Below are positions 43,211-50,305 of a DNA stretch of 64,000 nucleotides, piece after piece; position 1 is the stretch's first letter; every line of letters begins with the position of its first letter. Both the position numbers and the translations under genes were made by a program. Origin of the DNA: CAJXSN01 sp947492235 (GTDB lineage Bacteria; Pseudomonadota; Alphaproteobacteria; Sphingomonadales; Sphingomonadaceae); NCBI RefSeq assembly GCF_042492175.1, contig NZ_CP170453.1, positions 1,488,001-1,552,000 on the forward strand, in the 5' to 3' direction. A model generated the notes under the pieces. The model saw only the letters and a program-made list of their open reading frames with translations. It was not told the DNA's origin and did not search any database.

Positions 43211-44290
43211 ATGAATTTCGATCTTTCCGAAGAGCAGGAGCTCTACAAGGCGGCGGTTGAGCGCTTCACCCAGCCGGTCGATACCGAGTGGCGGCGCACA
43301 TTGCGTGCGCTGGACGGTGGCTATGATCCCGCACGGTGGCAGGGCCTTGCAGAATTGGGCCTGATTGCCCTGGCTGCGCCTGAAGCGGTGGGCGGCATGG
43401 GCGGCTCATCGCTCGATCTGGTCGTGATCGCGGAAGCTCTGGGGCGCGGCAATTCGCCTGATCCCTGGCTCGAAAACGGAGTATTGCCTGCGCGCATTCT
43501 GGCCGAGGCCGGGCGTGAGGAGGAGCTGGAGAGTGTCATTTCCGGAGAGCGGTTGGCCGCCTGCGCTTTGGCCGAGCGGGGCCAGCGCTTCAATTTGGCC
43601 GCCGCGCATATGAAAGCCAGCGGGACAGGTGATGACTTCACCCTGACAGGTGAGAAAACCGCTGTGCTTGGCGGTGCGCGGGCCGATCTGTTCATCGTTT
43701 CAGCGCTACTCGATGGCGCGACGACGCTGTTTGTGGTCGATGCGGACGCGGAGGGCTGCGAACGCCGCCGCTACCGCATTGCCGATGGATCGATGGCCTG
43801 CGAATTGAAGCTGACCCGCGCTGCGGCCATCCGGCTGGACTGCGATGACGCAGCGCTTGCCCGCATTGTTGATGATGCGCGCCTGCTGGCTGCTGCGGAA
43901 ATGCTCGGCCTTGGCCAGCGTCTGCTGGATGACACAGTGGCCTATGTCAAAGAGCGCGAGCAATTTGGCGTTGCCATTGGCAGTTTTCAGGCTCTGCAGC
44001 ACCGGCTGGTCGATTGCTATGCCCGGATAGAGCAGGCGCGGTCCATGCTGCTGCGCGCGGCTATGGGCGACCGCGCCGACCATGCTGCCTGGTGCAAGGC
44101 TGCGGCTGGCGCGAAGGCCTATGTCGGCATTCAGGCAGATCACGTCGCGCGCGAGGCAGTGCAGATGCACGGCGGGATGGGCGTGACGGACGAATTGTCC
44201 ATCGGCCACGCCATGAAGCGCGTTCTGGTGCTGAACACGCTGTTCGGGGACGCGGACACGGCTCTCGTCGATTATGCACAAGCGGCCTGA
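43211..44290 (+). CDS. Acyl-CoA dehydrogenase, short form (subunit 1)
   Basis: A 359-residue ACAD, shorter than the usual 380-400. The N-terminus FDLSEEQELYKAAVERFTQP and AAPEAVGGMGGSSLDLVVIAE are as in steroid-type ACADs. FAD/tetramer motif VKEREQFGVAIGSFQALQHRL near residue 255 and C-terminal QMHGGMGVTDELSIGHAMKR are present. A second, longer ACAD lies at 47495. Such unequal pairs in one operon usually form alpha2beta2 enzymes acting on bulky polycyclic CoA esters (ChsE-type). It starts three bases after the P450 stop. Confidence 0.9.
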   Translation: MNFDLSEEQELYKAAVERFTQPVDTEWRRTLRALDGGYDPARWQGLAELGLIALAAPEAVGGMGGSSLDLVVIAEALGRGNSPDPWLENGVLPARILAEAGREEELESVISGERLAACALAERGQRFNLAAAHMKASGTGDDFTLTGEKTAVLGGARADLFIVSALLDGATTLFVVDADAEGCERRRYRIADGSMACELKLTRAAAIRLDCDDAALARIVDDARLLAAAEMLGLGQRLLDDTVAYVKEREQFGVAIGSFQALQHRLVDCYARIEQARSMLLRAAMGDRADHAAWCKAAAGAKAYVGIQADHVAREAVQMHGGMGVTDELSIGHAMKRVLVLNTLFGDADTALVDYAQAA

Positions 44291-44301
44291 GGAGGCATCC
44301 A

Positions 44302-44733
44302 TTGAGCGCACTGACCCCGATCGATCCCGACTTGTGGAGCACCGATGACCAGCCCCATCTGATGGGCGGCAAGCTGCCTTCGGGCGAGATCGTCTTCCCG
44401 ATGCCGATGGGCGATGCAGCCAGGGACGTCGAACCTTACAAGCTGTCGCGCCATGGCAAATTGTGGTCGTGGACCACGCAAGGGTTCCTGCCCAAGGAGC
44501 CCTATGAAGGGCCGGGCACAGGCGAGGGCGAGGGGCCGCCCGATTTCGAACCGTTTCTGCTCGGCTATGTCGAGCTGCCGGGCGAAGTGATCGTGGAAAG
44601 CCGGATCGTCGGGGCGAAGCTGGAAGATCTGTCGCTCGGGCTTCCGGTCGAATTCTGCATCATGCCCTTCAACAGCCAGCACACCACCTACGCATTCCGG
44701 CCGACAGGCACTGCCGAAGGATCAGACGCATGA
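44302..44733 (+). CDS. DUF35 OB-fold protein without zinc-ribbon cysteines
   Basis: A 143-residue protein directly before a thiolase-like gene, the standard place of DUF35 partners. The normal zinc ribbon (CxxC...CxxC) is replaced by MGGKLPSGEIVFPMP. The OB part (KLWSWTTQGFLP, PFLLGYVELPGEVIVESRIV, LGLPVEFCIMPF) remains. The start is TTG at 44302, after the strong GAGGAGG. In steroid degradation DUF35 proteins bind Ltp2-type aldolases and channel the CoA ester. It overlaps the thiolase gene by four bases (ATGA). Confidence 0.82.
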   Translation: MSALTPIDPDLWSTDDQPHLMGGKLPSGEIVFPMPMGDAARDVEPYKLSRHGKLWSWTTQGFLPKEPYEGPGTGEGEGPPDFEPFLLGYVELPGEVIVESRIVGAKLEDLSLGLPVEFCIMPFNSQHTTYAFRPTGTAEGSDA

Positions 44734-45890
44734 GCGAGAATGTCTATATCATCGGCGCAGGAATCCATCCGTTTGGCCGGACCGAGGAACGTTCGGGCCG
44801 CGAGCAGGGCGTGTATGCCGTGCGTCAGGCCCTGGCCGATGCCGGGCTGGAATGGCCCGATATCGAGACGGCCTATGGCGGCTCGGCAGCGGCGGGCAGT
44901 GCAGACATCATGGTCAACGAGCTGGGCCTGACCAGCCTGCCTTTCACCAATGTCGCCAATGGCTGCGCCACTGGGGGAAGCGCGCTCGCCAGTGCGCAGC
45001 AGGCGATTGCCAGCGGGATGTATGACCTCGCGCTCGCGGTCGGTTTCGACAAGCATCCGCGCGGGGCGTTCAACGCGAAGCCTGCCGAATACGGCCTGCC
45101 CGAATGGTATGGCCAGACGGGCATGATGCTGACCACGCAGTTCTTCGCTCTTAAAATCCAGCGCTACATGCAGCAGCACGGGATCAGCCGGAAAACGCTG
45201 GGTCTGGTGGCGCAGAAGGCCTTCCAGAACGGCGCGGTCACGCCCCATGCGTGGCGGCGCAGCGAGATCGATCTGGAGACGATCCTGAATGCGCCGATGA
45301 TCAACGATCCGCTGACCAAATATATGTTCTGCGCCCCGGCTGAAGGCGGCGTCGCGCTGATCCTCGCTTCGGAAAAGAAGATGAAGGAGCTGGGCGCGGA
45401 CGGGGTGAAAATCGCCAACATCTCTGTAAGAACCCGCCCGCCGAACAGCTTCGAAGTGTTTCAGGCCGGGGTCAGCATCGAGGAAGGCGGCAAGCCTACT
45501 GTCCTTGCTTCACAGGCTGCATTCGAGAAGGCCGGGATAGGCCCGGAAGACGTCCATGTGGCGCAGCTGCAGGACACCGAGAGCGGCGCGGAAATCATGC
45601 ACATGGCCGAAAACGGCTTCTGCAAGGATGGTGAGCAGGAGGAATGGCTCGCCAATGGATGGACGGCCCGCAACGGCAAGCTGCCGGTCAACACGGATGG
45701 CGGCTGCCTCGCTTGCGGGGAACCGGTCGGCGCATCGGGCCTCCGGCAGGTTTACGAGAATGTCGAGCAATTGCGCGGACGCGGCGGGGAACGGCAGGTC
45801 GCCGGACCCGACGGGAAAGGTCCGAAAGTCGGCTACAGCCATGTGTACGGCGCGCCGGGCCTGAGCGCCGTCGCGATATTGGAACGATAG
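44730..45890 (+). CDS. Thiolase-superfamily lipid-transfer-type protein (Ltp2-like)
   Basis: A 386-residue SCP-x/thiolase-like protein. The nucleophile-region Cys 79 lies in VANGCATGG, and the C-terminal CoA loop in DGGCLACGEPVGASGL near residue 330. The last active-site loop reads SHVYGAPGL (Tyr about 373) instead of a CxGxG form. Retro-aldolases of the Ltp2 group, which split the C24 side-chain CoA ester, use Tyr residues and pair with DUF35 proteins; this protein shows the same pairing. Whether it is an aldolase or a thiolase cannot be settled by eye, since Cys 79 remains. Confidence 0.85.
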   Translation: MSENVYIIGAGIHPFGRTEERSGREQGVYAVRQALADAGLEWPDIETAYGGSAAAGSADIMVNELGLTSLPFTNVANGCATGGSALASAQQAIASGMYDLALAVGFDKHPRGAFNAKPAEYGLPEWYGQTGMMLTTQFFALKIQRYMQQHGISRKTLGLVAQKAFQNGAVTPHAWRRSEIDLETILNAPMINDPLTKYMFCAPAEGGVALILASEKKMKELGADGVKIANISVRTRPPNSFEVFQAGVSIEEGGKPTVLASQAAFEKAGIGPEDVHVAQLQDTESGAEIMHMAENGFCKDGEQEEWLANGWTARNGKLPVNTDGGCLACGEPVGASGLRQVYENVEQLRGRGGERQVAGPDGKGPKVGYSHVYGAPGLSAVAILER

Positions 45891-45898
45891 GAAACACT

Positions 45899-46669
45899 AT
45901 GGGCCGCATGACGGGTAAGGTCGCGCTGGTAACGGGCGGGGCAGAGGGAATCGGGGCCACAGTCGGCCGCATGATCGTGGCCGAAGGCGGCAGCGTGATG
46001 CTGTGCGACGTGCAGATCGACAAGGCGAAGGCTCTGGCCGAGGAACTGGGCGAGAGTGCTGAGGCGTTCGAGCTGGATGTGCGCGAGCTGGACCAGTGGC
46101 ACGCAGCAGTCGAGGCCACAGTCGAGACATTCGGCAAGCTGACCGTGCTGTGCAATATCGCCGGTATTTCGGAGCCCGGCAATGTCGTCGATGTCGATCT
46201 CGATAGCTGGCAGCGGACCATCGACATCAATTTGGTCGGCCCGTTTTATGGCTGCCGCGCAGCATTGCCCGCGATGGAGAAGACCGGCGAACCTTGCGCC
46301 ATCGTCAATATTGGTTCGATGATCGCTATTCGTCCCGCAGCGTTTGTCGCGGCCTATAGTGCCTCGAAAGCCGGGCTGGTCGGGCTGACCCGGTCCATCG
46401 CGCTGGACTGCGCCGAACGCGGCGTGCCGGTGCGGGCCAACATGGTCCATCCCGGCGCGATCCGCACGCCGATGTATGACCGCTACAAATATTCCGGGAT
46501 GGATACGCCCGAGAATATCGAGACCAATTTCGCAGCGACCCATCCCATGAACCGTATTGGCGAGCCGGACGAAGTGGCTAAAGCCGTGGTGTTCCTCGCC
46601 AGCGACGATGCCAGTTTCACCACCGGTGTCGACTTTACCGTCGATGGCGGCGGATCGATCAGGAGTTAA
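45899..46669 (+). CDS. Short-chain dehydrogenase/reductase, copy 4
   Basis: A 256-residue classical SDR: TGGAEGIGATVGRM near residue 13, CNIAGISEP near residue 86 (N-x-A-G variant), Ser in NIGSMIAI and YSASK near residue 158. LCDVQ after the second strand predicts NAD(H). The frame is open upstream through the thiolase gene; the ATG at 45899 is taken as start, eight bases after the thiolase stop. It lies between the thiolase-like and second ThuA genes, so it likely handles a beta-hydroxy or ring hydroxyl group. Confidence 0.9.
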   Translation: MGRMTGKVALVTGGAEGIGATVGRMIVAEGGSVMLCDVQIDKAKALAEELGESAEAFELDVRELDQWHAAVEATVETFGKLTVLCNIAGISEPGNVVDVDLDSWQRTIDINLVGPFYGCRAALPAMEKTGEPCAIVNIGSMIAIRPAAFVAAYSASKAGLVGLTRSIALDCAERGVPVRANMVHPGAIRTPMYDRYKYSGMDTPENIETNFAATHPMNRIGEPDEVAKAVVFLASDDASFTTGVDFTVDGGGSIRS

Positions 46670-46673
46670 GCCG

Positions 46674-47453
46674 ATGGGCGAACAACACAGCAGCCAGCCA
46701 GCCACCCGCATCGATGCGCATTTCGTCGCAGCGGGCAAATATCACGACATCGATTATGCGCGGCTGGAAATCCTCAAGCTGCTGATGGAGCATCCGCATA
46801 TCCGCACCACTGTGGCGGCGGATTATTCCGGGTTGGAGCGGCTGAATAATTGCCGGTTCCTGATCACCTATACGTGCGATCTGGTGCCGAGCGAGGAGCA
46901 GGCGAAACAACTGCGTGCTTTTGTTGAAGGCGGCGGCAAATGGCTCGCGCTGCATGGCACCAACTCCATCCTGGTCTTTACCGAGGAAGGCCTTGTCGAT
47001 GCGCCGGATGACCGGCCCGATTTCATGGAAATCGTCGGCACCCAGTTCAAAGCGCATCCGCCCATCGGCCAGTTCCCCATCGAAGTGGTGAACAAAGATC
47101 ACGAGCTGACCAAGGGCATCGATGATTTCGAAATTACCGACGAGCTGTATCTGTCGAACACGACAGCGCCCATCGACATTCTGATGCAGACCACATTCGA
47201 TGGCGAGGCAACCGGCTTTGTCGAGGACAAGTGGGACAATGCCACGGTGCCGGTGCTGTACACCCGCGACATGGGCGGCGGCCGCATCGTCTATAATGCG
47301 CTGGGCCATTGCCGGGGCCATTATGACCTGCCGGGGATGCAGGATTTCTACCCGCACAAGGAGATGTGCGCGTGGAATTACGACGTTTACTACGACATGC
47401 TGCGCCGCTCCATCAAATGGGCCATGAGAGATGATGCGCGAGAGGATCGGTGA
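46674..47453 (+). CDS. ThuA-like domain protein, copy 2
   Basis: A 259-residue ThuA-group protein. AADYSGLERLNNCRFLITYTCD, GGGKWLALHGTNSILVFTEEG near residue 85 (the ThuA LHG loop), ITDELYLSNTT near residue 155, and GGGRIVYNALGHCRGHYD near residue 200. It is more typical of ThuA than the copy at 40709, and the two share the DELYL motif. It starts four bases after the SDR stop. Its position between an SDR and an ACAD in a CoA-ester operon gives no known precedent that I can name. Confidence 0.8.
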   Translation: MGEQHSSQPATRIDAHFVAAGKYHDIDYARLEILKLLMEHPHIRTTVAADYSGLERLNNCRFLITYTCDLVPSEEQAKQLRAFVEGGGKWLALHGTNSILVFTEEGLVDAPDDRPDFMEIVGTQFKAHPPIGQFPIEVVNKDHELTKGIDDFEITDELYLSNTTAPIDILMQTTFDGEATGFVEDKWDNATVPVLYTRDMGGGRIVYNALGHCRGHYDLPGMQDFYPHKEMCAWNYDVYYDMLRRSIKWAMRDDAREDR

Positions 47454-47494
47454 GATGATGGGCGGGATGAAACGCGGGGTTAGGGAATAAGCCG

Positions 47495-48703
47495 ATGGAT
47501 ATGGAATTTTCGCCCGAGGATCAGGCCTTCCGCGAGGAAGTACGTGAATTTCTCAGCGCCAAGCTGCCTGACCATTTGCGCGTCGGCGCGAAGCAGACGC
47601 CCGGCGTGTTTGTGGAGCCGGACATCGGGATGGAATGGCACCGGATCCTGTATGAGCAGGGCTGGGTCGCTTACCACTGGCCGAAAGAGGACGGCGGGAC
47701 AGGATGGACCCCGACGCAGAAATTCATCTTCGAAAAGGAATGCGCACTTGCCGGCGCACCGGGCATTTCGATCCTCGGGCTGCGGTTGGTCGGCCCGGTG
47801 ATCTGCGCCTTCGGTACTCAGGAGCAGAAGGATCGCTTCCTTCCCGGCATCCTGTCCGGCGAAGATTACTGGTGTCAGGGCTATTCCGAACCGGGCAGCG
47901 GTTCCGATCTGGCGTCGCTCAAAACATCGGCGCGGTTGGAGGGCGATGAATACATCGTCAATGGCTCCAAAATCTGGACCACGCACGCGCATCATGCGGA
48001 CTGGATTTTCGCGCTGGTGCGGACCAATCCTGACGTGAAGAAGCAGGCGGGGATCACCTTCCTGCTGCTGCCGATGGATCAGGATGGGGTGGAAGTTGCT
48101 CCGATCCTGTCCATGTCGGGCGACCACGAAGTCAACCAGGTGTTCTTCGACAATGCCCGGACCTCGGTCGACAACCGCATTGGGGAAGAGGGCCAGGGCT
48201 GGACGATTGCCAAATATCTGCTGGAGAACGAGCGCGGCGGTTCCTGCTATGCGCCGCGTCTGTTGAAGAATATCGACGAGCTGGAAAAGCTGGCCGACCA
48301 GCAACCATCGGGCGTCAACGGGGCGCTGGGCCATGACGCGCGGCTGCGTGACAGGATTTCGCGCGTGCGTCTGGATGCAGAGGCGCTGGAAGTGACCGAG
48401 CTGCGTATTCTCGCCGAGCTGGCGAAAGGGCGCTCGCCCGGCCCGCAAACATCTTTGTGCAAGCTGCTCGGCTCCAATATCGGGCAAAGCATCGACACTT
48501 TGCGGCTCGAAATTCTCGGCTACGACGCCTTGCAATTGCCGCTCGAGCGCCCGCTTTATGGCAATGAGGCACCCGAGCCAGTGGGCAGCGAATTGGCGCA
48601 GGTTGCGATGGGCAAATATCTCAACAACCGCGCTGCGACGATCTTTGGCGGATCGGACGAGGTGCAGAAAAACATCATCGCGAAGACCGTTCTAGGCCTT
48701 TGA
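47495..48703 (+). CDS. Acyl-CoA dehydrogenase, long form (subunit 2)
   Basis: A 402-residue ACAD. EFSPEDQAFREEVREFLSAK at the N-terminus, WCQGYSEPGSGSDLASLKT near residue 128 (FAD/substrate loop), WTTHAHHADWIF, and C-terminal TIFGGSDEVQKNIIAKTVLGL. The GGSxEVQ end is typical of this class, and the catalytic base is usually elsewhere or in the partner. A pair with the 359-residue ACAD at 43211 is likely. It is the last gene of the plus-strand run that begins at 37414. The LuxR gene follows after 116 bp. Confidence 0.92.
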   Translation: MDMEFSPEDQAFREEVREFLSAKLPDHLRVGAKQTPGVFVEPDIGMEWHRILYEQGWVAYHWPKEDGGTGWTPTQKFIFEKECALAGAPGISILGLRLVGPVICAFGTQEQKDRFLPGILSGEDYWCQGYSEPGSGSDLASLKTSARLEGDEYIVNGSKIWTTHAHHADWIFALVRTNPDVKKQAGITFLLLPMDQDGVEVAPILSMSGDHEVNQVFFDNARTSVDNRIGEEGQGWTIAKYLLENERGGSCYAPRLLKNIDELEKLADQQPSGVNGALGHDARLRDRISRVRLDAEALEVTELRILAELAKGRSPGPQTSLCKLLGSNIGQSIDTLRLEILGYDALQLPLERPLYGNEAPEPVGSELAQVAMGKYLNNRAATIFGGSDEVQKNIIAKTVLGL

Positions 48704-48784
48704 TAGCAACGATAGTGCATTAACCTTCGGTCAGACGTGGCGAACTGTCGGTCGGCCCAAAACGGGACTCTGTCGAAAGCCCAT

Positions 48785-48797
48785 TGCCGTAACGGCA
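48785..48797. promoter_or_regulatory. Perfect palindrome upstream of the LuxR-type gene
   Basis: TGCCGT-A-ACGGCA, a perfect 6-bp inverted repeat about 22 bases before the LuxR start. It is a candidate operator for autoregulation. Confidence 0.45.
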
Positions 48798-48799
48798 GA

Positions 48800-48821
48800 A
48801 TTGGCGCACACCTGTGCCAAT
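48800..48821. promoter_or_regulatory. Imperfect 22-bp palindrome overlapping the LuxR start codon
   Basis: ATTGGCGCACACCTGTGCCA followed by AT: ATTGGC pairs with GCCAAT, and the inner CA/TG also pairs. Occupancy would block initiation; as RNA it could form a hairpin over the ATG. Confidence 0.4.
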
Positions 48822-49629
48822 GGGAGCTGCAACAAAGATTCTCCGGCCCGTCGTCAGGGCGCTCACGGTCGATGAAATCGTCGAATCGGTGACGGTGGGA
48901 TGTGCAGAGGATATTCACGGCGCTGCCGAGGCTCTGCACGAATTGGCTCAGGAGCGCGGGCTGCAGGTCGCGACTTGCGACGACATTTCTTCCAAGGAAC
49001 CGATGGTCGATGCCGAGGGCACGGTCATCAATGGCGATGTGTTCGGCTGGGTCGAGGAAGGGCGCCGGTGGTGGGAAGATCACCGCCTTGCTCTGCATTC
49101 GCCGCTACCGCGCGCCTGCCGCTATGAGAGCGAGCCTTTCTGGGTCAATGCCGAGGGCTTCCACGGTCTCTGGCCCAACAGCTATCTCGACGAGATCGAT
49201 CTGCGCGGGTTCGAGAAAAACTCACTCTGCAAGGCGGCGATTGTTGTGCCGGTGCATCTGCCCTTCGCCCAGATCAGCGCGAACAGCTTCATCCCGCTCG
49301 ACCCGGACCAGACCGATTTGTCGAAGCCGTTCGAGGAGCATGGTGAAATCCTCGCACTCGCAACGCGGCGCTTTATCGCCGGATATGTTCAGGCGATGCG
49401 GCGTCAGCGGCGCATCCCCACCGATTGCGTGTTGTCGAAGCGCGAAGTCGAGTGTCTGCGCTGGGCTGCGGTCGGCAAGACGGATATGGAAGTCTCCATG
49501 ATCCTGGAGCGGAGCCATGCGACCATCCGCTATCACATCCACCGCGCAGGCGAGAAGCTGAACGCGGTCAACCGCGCACAGGCGATCTTCAAGGCGGGCC
49601 AGCTAGGGTATCTCGGCGCAAACAGTTGA
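48820..49629 (+). CDS. LuxR-type transcriptional regulator (LuxR solo-like)
   Basis: A 269-residue regulator. The C-terminal helix-turn-helix starts at LSKREVECLRWAAVGKTDME near residue 202 and continues with ATIRYHIHRAGEKLNAVNRAQA, a full GerE/LuxR domain. The N-terminal 190 residues resemble the autoinducer-binding fold in layout, but I cannot find the invariant Trp/Tyr/Asp set, and no luxI-type synthase is in the window. It may sense a pathway intermediate (inference). It is the only regulator gene in the 49-kb catabolic region. GTG 48814 or ATG 48820; both have weak ribosome sites. Confidence 0.88.
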   Translation: MGAATKILRPVVRALTVDEIVESVTVGCAEDIHGAAEALHELAQERGLQVATCDDISSKEPMVDAEGTVINGDVFGWVEEGRRWWEDHRLALHSPLPRACRYESEPFWVNAEGFHGLWPNSYLDEIDLRGFEKNSLCKAAIVVPVHLPFAQISANSFIPLDPDQTDLSKPFEEHGEILALATRRFIAGYVQAMRRQRRIPTDCVLSKREVECLRWAAVGKTDMEVSMILERSHATIRYHIHRAGEKLNAVNRAQAIFKAGQLGYLGANS

Positions 49630-49642
49630 TGATGGAAGTTCC

Positions 49643-49658
49643 CGCCCAAAGTTGGGCG
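49643..49658. terminator. Hairpin between convergent LuxR and VOC genes
   Basis: CGCCCAA-AG-TTGGGCG, a perfect 7-bp stem without a T-run. It is a possible transcription end for the convergent pair. Confidence 0.4.
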
Positions 49659-49663
49659 CGGAG

Positions 49664-50203
49664 CTAACCCAATTTCCTCACCGGATCGCTGCCGTCCCAA
49701 TCGACGCCAGCCTGCTTGATCATTGCGAACAGCTCGTGCGTGCCCGGCTGGGTTTGCAGCATCTCGACGACATGGCCGGGGCCGCCGCCGGGATCGGCAT
49801 AGATCACTGCGCCCTCATCCCCGACCTTGCCCTCGACCAGAATCTTTGCGCCATGTTTCTCGCAGGCGGCATAGGCATCCTGAATATCGTCAAGCAGCAG
49901 GCACGTATGGTGGAGCCGGTCGCGCACGCCATATTCGCCCGACAGGTGCGAGGGCGCGTCGTTTTCGGGCCGGATCAGCTCGATCTGCATGTCGCCCCAA
50001 TAGGCGAGGGCAAGCGTGAAAACGGCATCGGTGGGCTCGCCCATACATTTCATGTCGTCCAGCCGGATATTCTCCATCAGGAAGAACGGCCCGACCCCCA
50101 TCACAGTCGTCCAATGCTTGATCGCCGCATCGAAATCTGTGGGCACAAAAGCCAGCTGCATGACCGGCCCAAGGCTCGCTATTGTCTTGTCGATACCCGC
50201 CAT
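49664..50203 (-). CDS. VOC (glyoxalase-like) family protein, copy 2
   Basis: A 179-residue two-module VOC protein: GPVMQLAFVPTDFDAAIKHW, GPFFLMENIRL, then LHHTCLLLDDIQDAYAACEKHG and HVVEMLQ with His/Glu metal positions. Its C-terminal FAMIKQAGVDWDGSDPVRKLG parallels the end of the VOC protein at 25262, marking them as paralogues. A CoA-ester epimerase or an isomerase is plausible; a ring-cleavage dioxygenase is unlikely at this size. It is divergent from the second Rieske gene. Confidence 0.78.
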   Translation of the reverse strand: MAGIDKTIASLGPVMQLAFVPTDFDAAIKHWTTVMGVGPFFLMENIRLDDMKCMGEPTDAVFTLALAYWGDMQIELIRPENDAPSHLSGEYGVRDRLHHTCLLLDDIQDAYAACEKHGAKILVEGKVGDEGAVIYADPGGGPGHVVEMLQTQPGTHELFAMIKQAGVDWDGSDPVRKLG

Positions 50204-50305
50204 ATGCGTTTCTCCCTCACAGTTACGCTAGGTAAACAGAGCCGGATGTTGTGGCATGGTTCCCCTTCACAACACTGCGCAATTAGTGAGTACGGATAGC
50301 CTGCC

